From Pseudocercospora fijiensis CIRAD86 (lineage: Eukaryota; Ascomycota; Dothideomycetes; Mycosphaerellales; Mycosphaerellaceae), in the NCBI RefSeq assembly GCF_000340215.1, contig NW_006921532.1, positions 7,357,910-7,421,909 on the forward strand: a stretch of 64,000 nt of DNA, in the 5' to 3' direction. A program made the translations under genes and the position numbers. Positions 56,001 through 64,000 of the stretch are shown piece by piece (positions within the stretch are counted from its first letter, which is position 1; each line of letters starts with the position of its first letter). The notes under the pieces were generated by a model that worked only from the letters and a program-made list of their open reading frames with translations, was not told where the DNA came from and did no database searches.

Positions 56001-59000
56001 CGCGGTAGCAAGAATGCTAATCGTAGACGACGATAAGATAGGGGTGCGCGAAACGACGCACGCGATACCTAGGGTTAGTAAGAACGCGGCCGCTAAGGCA
56101 ATAAGGCCCCGCGCAACTATTACGCTAATAAGTAGGCACCGGAGCCTCTAGTCGAAGAGCCTGTATCTACCCTATAGCCGCGTTCACACTTACGCCTACG
56201 ATCTAGCTTACGCTACTCGGCGAGGCTAGTAAGCCCGCACTCTGTACCGGCGTACTTTAACGACTAGGTAGACATCTACTATAGATTAGACGACGTAGAT
56301 AATAACGCCTCTTCTTAGGACTCCGTATTAGTATACTATAGCGAAGTTCCGCTACTATCGCCCTTTTCCCTATATATCGGCAAGCACCTTCCTCTAGCTA
56401 TAGAACCCTTCGCTACGATACGGCCTTTAAAGTTCTTATACTTAAATTGTAGCGCGAAGTTCGATAGCAACAATCTCTTATAGGACTATAGACGTACTAA
56501 GTACGCTACGGAGCTAACGCCTAAGAAGGATAGCGTAGAGGAGGACGCTAGGCTTATTAAGTCCGCTATATTGCTAAAGGTTAAGGGAGGATACGCGTTT
56601 CGAAGCTATTATTATCTACGTATAGTCGTACGCCTATAGAAGGACGGCACGGAATACGCGGTTTGCCTAGATACAGGCGCTACTGTATTACTTATCGATA
56701 AGGCTTTCCTACGCTAGATACGCCCGGACATCGAGCGCAAGCGTTTAGTAGCTCTACTAAAGGTTAAGGGCGTAGGTTCGACGGACATTAGCGAGTACGT
56801 AGATCTCGATTTCTAGGTACCGGGAATCGTTAAGGGCTCTAAGGTTATCGCCTATATACGTTATAAGGTGCACGTCGTTAAGGAGCTTAGCGCTAAGTTT
56901 CTTATAGTAATAGACATTATCGGCCCGGAGGGTATTAAGATTGATGTACTACACTGTATCGCAACGATTAATTCCTATAAAAAGGCGAAGATTCCCCTAC
57001 TAGTAGGCCGCAAAGATTACGTCAAGTTCCGTACGGTTATATACTCCGGCGATAAGAACGTCGTTCTAGTACCGTAGACTGTAACCTTAGTGCCTGTCTA
57101 GTTTGGAACAGACCTTCCTATAGATCGAGACGTAGCCTTCTACCCGCAAAACTAGGAGCTTAAGAACAAGGCCCTAACTATCTACGCTACCGTCGTAGAC
57201 GCCGTAGTAAATTTCGTATAGGTCCGTAATGATATGGATTAGCTATAGACTCTACTACAACATACGAAGATAGGGTACATACGCGAGTGTAACTACTACG
57301 GCTGCTACTATATCGCGCCTAAAGATTACGGCGTAGCCGGCCTTCTGCTACCGGACCTGCCGAACCCTATAAAAGAGACCTAGCTTTTTAATAGCGTAAC
57401 GGCCTACGGTACCGAAGAGTAGGTACAACTTATCGAGGCCGTAGTAAAGAAGCACGAGGACCTATAGAAGGACAAGGGCACTACGGTAGACATTCCTAAG
57501 TCTAACTACCTAGAAGTTACGCTAAAACCAGGCTATAAGAACGATAAAGTTCCTATAGTGGCGTACCTACTCTACGCCCCCGATAAAGAAGTCGTAAACA
57601 AGACGTTCGACCCGCTATACGCATAAGGAAAGATGTCCTTTACTACTAAGCCTACTCAATTTAGGTTCCTAGTCTTCGTAGTCTAGAAAACAACAATAGT
57701 AGACGGCAAGCTAGTCCGTAAAGGACGTGTAGTCGTAGATATTAGAGGCCTAAACAAGATCACGGTCAAGGATTCTTATCCGCTCCCTAGATAAGAGGAC
57801 ATTATTAAGGCGCTACGCGGCTCTACCTATATTACAATAGTGGACGCCGTCGCGTTTTTCTATTAATAAGCAGTAGCCGAAAAGGACCGTAGCAAATTCG
57901 CGATTAATAGCTACCGCGGCTAGGAACAGATATATGTAGCTATTATAGGTTACTCGAACAGCGTATAACATATCTAGCGCTAGCTTAACAAGATCCTTAA
58001 GCGATACAAATCCTACTGCCGTACTTATATCGACGACATTGTTATCTACTCCCGTACCTTCGAAGAGTACCTGCAGCATCTAAACGCCGTATTCGAGTGC
58101 CTAGCAGGCAAGAACATTAGTATCGCACCGTATAAGTCGTTCCTCGTATATCTATCTACGAAGCTTTTAGGCTAACGAGTGTTAGGACTAGGATACACTA
58201 CTTATAAGGAAAAGGTCTAGGCTATCCTAGACTTGAAATTCCCTACGACGCTAAAGGACATCGAATTTTATTTAGGACTAACCGGCTAGCAACGCTAGCA
58301 TATTCTATACTACTCTACGATTACGATGCCATTCGAGAACCGTAAGAAGGAGCTCTTACGCTTTAGCCTAGCTAACAAAGGAAATAAGCGCAAACGCTAC
58401 GCTATAAGGACCCTAGCTTTCGACTCCGATAAATCGCTAGAAACCGAGTATAAGGCCTTCGATATCCTTAGACAGATGTACCGTAATGTTAAGTTCTCCT
58501 ATTACGCGGACCCTAATCGCCCTATATATATCGACCTAGATGCCTGCGTAGGAGGATTCGCCGTAGTAGTATACTACGTTAAGGGAGACCTAGAACTAAC
58601 TATCGAGAACGGTAAGGCCGCACGCTTCCCGGCGGATTAGGTACAAGTTATTATATACCTTAGCAAAGCACTTACAGACGTAGAAAAGCGGTATCTAGCT
58701 ATAGAACTCGAGGTTGGCGGTTTAGTCTAGACGGTACGTAAGGCACGGATAATCCTCTAGGCGGTACGTAAGCTAGTGCACGTGTTCTCCGACTATATAG
58801 CGGCCCTAGGCATTACTACGGCAGCGAGCCTTGCAACGACTACGTCTACGGACAAGCTCAACCTTCGCCTAGTACGGGCCGGTTAGTACCTCTCTTAGTA
58901 CCCTAAGCTTAAGGTGCACTACCGCCTAGGACGCCTTTATAGAATACCGGACGCCTTAAGTAGGCTCGTAGCGGATCTTGACCGGGCAGCAGATTAAGCA

Positions 59001-60780
59001 TACGATATACTAGATCCCCTAGTATACGACGATCCGGCGCCCGCGAATAATGTAATCGACGCGTACTATATATACCTATACGAAAGCGAGGGTGCGATTT
59101 GCTTTTACGCTACTATAATCGACAAGCACTCCGGCCGAACGTACACTTCTAACGAGCCTATAGTTTTCCACTCCGTACTCGTAGAACTCGCTACCGAATT
59201 CAAGGACGACTTAAAGGCAGGATATACTAAGGACCCGTATTAGTCCGCAATCCTAGCTTAGCTAAACGCTATAGAGGAACGCCGCCTACGAGCCGCCGCG
59301 GAGAGGACCCTAGACGCTAACGACAACCCTAATTAAGAGGAAGCGGACATTATAGGCGAGGCCGAGTCGAGCCTATTAAGACTTTGTTTTTTCCTACGCG
59401 ACGACCTTATCTATTTCAAGGACGACACCGACGGCAGAGAGAGGCTATGCATCCCCCGCTCCCTATATAAGGAGGTCTTCTAAATAGCCTACGATTATTA
59501 CTACTACGTAGGTTATTACCGCACTTACGCTCGTCTGTACGCTAGCTTCTATATACGCCGGCTCGGGCGCGAGGTCTCTAAGTATATCGCTTATTGCTCC
59601 GAGTGTATCCTAAACTAGATACTACGCTATCCTCTATACGGTAAATTGCAACCGATTAAATACTAGCCTATTCTATAGTACGCTATTACTGCGGACTAGG
59701 TTTACGGCCTGCTACCTAATAAAGACGGCTACGATAGTTTCCTTACTAAGACGTGCAAGTACTCTAAGCGCGTTATGCTACGTAAGTGCAAATTAACGTA
59801 GACGGCGTAGCAGCACGGTAGCGATTAGATCCAAGGACATATCGAAATAGAGCGCAACCTTCCGGCTATTATAATCGGCGACCGGGACCCTATTTAGCTT
59901 AGTAACTTTATAAAAGCAGCCTTTAAGAAGTTAGGCACGAGGTTCTTCGCAACGACGGCGTACTACCCTTAGTCGGACGGCTAGTCTAAGCGAACTAATT
60001 AGACCGTAGAAATCGCACTACGATTCTTTACCTCTAATTATCCGGACGCTAATTAGACGGACGCACTTCCGTACATCTAGGCCGAGCTTAATAACGCTAG
60101 AAATACCTCGACTAGAGAGGTACCTAATATTCTGATTCAAGGATTCAAGACCAACTTAGACGCGCTAAACCCCCTTACCGAGCTCCCTACCGAGGACTAC
60201 TTAGCATTAAGACAGGAGGCACGCGATTAGGCTACGGACTCTCTCGCGTAGGCGGCAGCAATAATAAAGGACCGATACGACCGCAAGTATCGCCCTATTT
60301 CCTTTAAGACGGGCTAGAAGGTACTGCTTAAGCTATATAAGGGATACCGCCTGCTAGGGAACCCTAATCGCAAGCTCTCCGTATAGCGTACTAGACTATT
60401 TAAGGTACTACGCCTAGTTAGCAACCTCGCGTACGAGCTCGATCTCCCCCTAGTAATGCGCATCTACCCGGTAATCTCAGTTTCGTAGCTAGAACTATAC
60501 CCTAAGGGCCGCGACCTATACGACCGAGAGATGCTAGAGCCGGGTCTAGTAGATAAAGCACCCTTCGATAACGACTATCTATACCTAAAAGCGCTATATT
60601 ACGAGATTGAAAAGCTCCTCGGACGTAGAGTCTCTAGAGGCAAGACGTAGTACCTAGTTAAGTAGCGTAGCTACGGTTACGCGTACAACGTTTAGTACGA
60701 TGTCGATAACCTCCGCGACTCGGCGGAACTCGTCTAGGAATACGATCGCCTCTACCTATAGCAAGTACGACAGTAAGCGT
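53100..60780 (+). mobile_element. Ty3/gypsy chromovirus, RIP-inactivated
   Basis: One plus-strand frame (codons starting at positions divisible by 3) reads as protein from about 53.2 kb to 60776 with only substitution-type stops and no frame change. In order: an N-terminal extension, a Pro/Lys/Gln repeat region, Gag, aspartic protease, RT, RNase H, integrase and a chromodomain. The order protease-RT-RH-integrase and the C-terminal chromodomain define a chromovirus, the class that targets heterochromatin. The element is of a different lineage from the left-flank gypsy element. LTRs are not resolved. Confidence 0.87.
53340..60776 (+). pseudogene. Gag-Pol-chromodomain polyprotein remnant in a single frame
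   Basis: Seen in one frame: NIAFCFKEFLANAGYAKLVY (53361 on); 15-nt repeats encoding P-K-Q-Q-S/G (53892-54020, Q now mostly TAG); Gag-like IGYFYPDALYADLDS and KVTFTLVYLFLDVACDYAAV (55047 on); protease DTGAT (56670-56684); RT YIDDIVIYS (58026-58052) and KFPTTLKDIEFYLGL; RNase H IDLDACVGGFAVV (58530-58568); integrase GDRDP and AYYP-stop-SDG-stop-SKRTN (about 59957-59999), where the catalytic Glu is Lys (59988-59990); chromodomain YLVK-stop-RSYGYAYNV (60651 on) then ADxLRDSAELV-like sequence (DNLRDSAELV). More than a hundred stops, almost all TAG. Gag and Pol fused in one frame is the ancestral layout, since RIP does not shift frames. Confidence 0.83.
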
Positions 60781-61259
60781 TACGTTAGCAACCGGCACGT
60801 TAGCAAGCGCTATAATAGTAGGTACCGGCAGCGCCGTCCCTAAGCGCGCTATAGTTAATAGTAGGAGAACTGTAGGCTCGGCCTTCTCGGAGGCCTAGCT
60901 TACGCAACTCCTAAAGAACGGCTACATAGAAGGTTAACTAAGCAGCACTATACGCAACAATAGGCATCTCTATCGCGATATGCTACGTTATAGCATTATT
61001 GTCTATAATTGAATCGCACCCTACTTTACCTTATTTTAAATCGCACCTTACTTTACTTCATTTTTGAAACGCAAATAGTTCACTTTATTGTCTTCCCCCT
61101 ATTGTTACTCTAATCCGACGGGCCGTACCGCACATGTAAACGGCGTAGCGTAGACGAGGTAAAGTTTGCGTTATAATAAAGCGGAACGCCCTAGTAACGC
61201 CCTAAAAATTTTTAGCTGCTACGTATATATCAAACTTAATACGATACTAACCTCCCCCT

Positions 61260-64000
61260 ACTCTAGCGAACCTACAACTACGCACGCCCTCTAGTAACAC
61301 ACCGCTACCCCGTCGGCGACCCTATTATATCGAGCGACGCCGGTACGCCCGGCGACATTACTACGATAGTACGCTACCGCCCTTAGAATAACGACTACGG
61401 CCCGCCGCCTATCGCCTTATACGTATACCGCTAGGACGAACTGTCCGACCCTAGCTAGACCTAGCTAAAGGAACGCTGCTATAAGTCCCTACTGTTCTTC
61501 GCCTCTTAAGAGCCTAAATTCGAGCTATACGACGACTACGCTACTACGCCGATAGAAGTAGCGTAGAGACTTAATTACGGTATCCTAGTAGAGCAGGTGC
61601 TAGTACTAGTGTACCGCGAACTAGACTAGCCGCTACGCGACTACGTCGGCGAGTTTATAAGCGCTAAGATCTAGACGCGAATCTATAATACGCCGATCCT
61701 ACGAGTTCTCCTTCGCGGACGCGCTACTAAGATCTACCTAATTACGATCGCGGATTTTTTCCTATATAAGTACGGCTCCTATCGCGCCTTTATTACGCGT
61801 ATCCGCGCGTAGGACTATATAGAAGCTACGGACTTCGCCTTGCCTCTACTCGACCCGGAGCCTAGCGTAACGGACCGCAACTTATTACGACGTATTAAGA
61901 TTATACTCTAGGAAAATGCGAGCCTTCGTAGGTACGACAAGGACGACCGCTCTAAGTAGGCCCGTTTCTTTAGCGTACTAGAATTCTACTAGTTCCTCGA
62001 TTAGGCGCCCGACGCATCCGACGCTAGCGACGAAGGCGCGGTCGTTACGCTCCCTAACCCCTAGTATGCGAAGCTCTTCTACGACCTAGACGACATCCCT
62101 ATATACGTACGGAACTACGATATCTATTACGCTATCCGAACGCTATTACGACTCAATATCGGTATAACTAATTACTAGGAGACAGGAGCGCTATATAATA
62201 GAAACTACGTCTAGGCGACGGCGCCGCTATTCCGCGTACTAGTAAAGTACGGTTTCTGTTCTAACGCAATTAGCACTCTATACGAGGTACTTAAGGATAT
62301 GCCTAGATAGGACAATACTAACGTTAACCTTGTCGTAGTCTGCGACTAGATCGCTTAGGTCGCGGGCCGCGACGATATAGAGTAGTACCTAAATCGCGAC
62401 GACCTACCGGGTTAGTACCTATTAGACTAGACACTTACGGCCGAGCGGATGCGTAACTAGCAAACGGTAGCGATACACGTAAAGGCACAAGAAAAGATCC
62501 TAGCTACAGAGCTAGTAGACCCCGTTACCGGCGAAACAACCGCGCTACTATAATACCCTACGTAGATCGCGTCGACGGTAGACTTTTAAACCGAATGCCG
62601 GTACTAGCCCGAGCGTACGCTTACAGTCGTCTATGACTAAGACACTATCGTATAGAAGCGTAAGACGATTAGAGAGTAGAAGGATTATTATAATACGCTA
62701 CGTAGCTACTAGGGCGACGAAGGCTTAAATCTAAACAAGAAGGCCCTACGATATAAGCAAGGCGCCGAGCTAAGCGAGACTATAGCAAATAACAAGCAAG
62801 ACGCGCTAGGTACGAACGCGACGCAAGACAAGCAAGATACTATCGAGCTATAGCCTACGGCGTCTAGTACAACGATCCTAATAAAAGACACTAAGAAGTA
62901 GGACGTTATAGCGAACACCGAAGCTAATCTACCGCTACCTAAGGGCCGTTACCTTAAGGACTCCCTATAGAAGCACTAGCCGACGCTAATCTAGGCGGTG
63001 CTCGCGAATGTTTTCCCGCGAAAAATAACGCTCGACGCTATCTATAAGAACGTCTAGACTCTCCTTAGACATACGACAATAGCGCGTTCCGTCGATAAGG
63101 AGCTCGGTAGGTAGGCAGAAGACGAGAACAGTACGGTAATTATAGTAGACGGCGAATAGGTGCTTACCTTATATAGCTAAGCAGTATACAAAAAGGCGGT
63201 AGGCAAGCTTCCCTAGGCGGATACTAAGCTATTACGAGATCGCCTATACTAGCTAAAGACTATTAACGAGCGACAACCGCAAAAGGCTACCGAGCAGCTA
63301 CGACTACTAAAGGACGTCGGCAACGCAGAGGACGCCGCTACTAACAAGTCGCCGAAGGATATACCTAAGGACGCCGACTATAAGGAGGAGACGGGTCTAG
63401 TCGCTATATTGTCGACCGTAGTAGGAAGCAAGGCTCTAGAATAGGATACCGAGATGCAGGACCCTATAGAGGTATAAGAACGCAATAAAGAGCTCTAGGA
63501 GGTAGCAATAGAGGCAATTTTAGTCTGCGTAATAGAGCCTATAACAGTAGCACAGCTAACCGAGGCCGTCCCTATCGCGTTCCTAAATATAAAGACCGTA
63601 CTAGACGCTAAGTTCGCGTAGGAGTTACTAGAAGCTAACGTCGGTATAAGCCTTACCGAAGTAGGCGACGCGTTTATTCTAACCTCGAAAGGCAGGTTAG
63701 GGGCGAGGATTCGCGTAATAGAAACTACCTACTTTAACAACGAGTACAATCTAGGATAGTACGTCGTAGCGAACGACCCTAAGGCGGAAACGCTCGCGCA
63801 AGCGTACGACGAGGAGACCGAGCACGACGATGCCCTAGCCCCTATCGACTATAACTCCCTAGTACGCGAGAACCCTAATAGCGGCGACGACTCTCTAGCA
63901 CGCGACGACGCTTACGACGACGGCGACTCTCTAGCACGCTAAAACGCTAACGATAGCGACGACTTATAGCACGGCGATTAGAACGACGGTAAGCGACTAT
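61260..64000 (+). pseudogene. Unassigned long coding-like frame, RIP-mutated
   Basis: The plus frame in phase with 61321 reads continuously to the window end, over 900 codons, without any indel. By hand count it has about 50 stops, about 43 TAG and 7 TAA, no TGA; CAG/TGG to TAG and CAA to TAA explain all of them. Stop-free runs of up to about 63 codons (63253-63441). Readable pieces: PILRVLLRGRATKIYLITIA (61693 on), KLFYDLDDIPIYVRNYDIYY (62071 on), ILATELVDPVTGETTALL (62494 on). The C-terminal part is strongly acidic (GDDSLARDDAYDDGDS). No polymerase, protease, integrase or capsid motif was recognised. It is in a different frame from the upstream pol and continues outside the window. Confidence 0.45.

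Larger units (their letters stand above)
51900..64000. repeat. RIP-saturated repeat block (right flank)
   Basis: The composition is the same as the left block: TpA excess, CpA/TpG depletion, CpG retained. It holds a chromodomain Ty3/gypsy element (about 53.2-60.78 kb) and an unassigned frame (61.26 kb to the window end). 51900-53050 is RIP-mutated sequence with no recognised motif, and may contain the 5' LTR. 60780-61260 is a non-coding gap with A/T-rich sequence that may contain the 3' LTR. No matching LTR pair could be aligned by eye. Confidence 0.93.

Overview
The window looks like a piece of a filamentous ascomycete genome. The introns are short (50-82 bp) GT-AG introns, the genes are typical fungal families (Mcp1, F-box, SREBP-like bHLH, DUF2235), and large blocks carry saturating repeat-induced point mutation (RIP): CpA and TpG are almost absent, TpA is in large excess, and CpG is kept. 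Gene style and the small paralogous F-box and BTB proteins suggest Dothideomycetes (Mycosphaerellales-like). That placement is inference from general resemblance, not a search result.

Layout. 1-14160 is a RIP-destroyed repeat block. It holds a minus-strand Ty3/gypsy retrotransposon (about 0.5-7.2 kb), then unassigned repeats with a 129-bp tandem array, a pair of tRNA-like structures and an unassigned coding-like frame. 14160-51900 is a gene island of normal composition. 51900-64000 is a second RIP block. It holds a plus-strand chromodomain gypsy element whose Gag-to-chromodomain polyprotein lies in one frame (about 53.2-60.78 kb), then a separate coding-like frame of more than 2.7 kb that I cannot assign (61.26-64.0 kb, running off the window). 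A small AT-rich, RIP-like pocket (34.45-36.03 kb) lies inside the island.

Island genes in order: a frameshifted mcp1 (minus) divergent from a C2H2 zinc-finger gene; a small fungal LPPELR-type protein; a GRE2-like SDR reductase (minus); a cytochrome P450 relic (minus); a membrane-anchored SGNH/GDSL hydrolase; a BTB/POZ protein; two SREBP-like bHLH regulators separated by a MITE-like element; an F-box locus (minus, structure unresolved); MCM10 (minus) divergent from RNase H2 subunit B; a partly RIP-eroded unknown gene; an intact F-box gene (minus); a PA-type RING-H2 membrane ubiquitin ligase (minus); and a DUF2235 hydrolase (minus). MCM10 and RNase H2B act in DNA replication and ribonucleotide removal. 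They share a 279-bp promoter with overlapping ACGCGA/ACGCGT (MCB-like) sites, so G1/S co-expression is plausible. No secondary-metabolite cluster is evident.

Mobile DNA beyond the retroelements includes a family of about 130-bp TA-flanked terminal-inverted-repeat elements (three copies) and a different 572-bp TA-flanked element. The least explained sequences are the unassigned RIP-mutated frames, the tRNA-like pair and the two MITE-like families. Intron-containing gene models were built by hand from frame continuity and splice motifs and are unverified.
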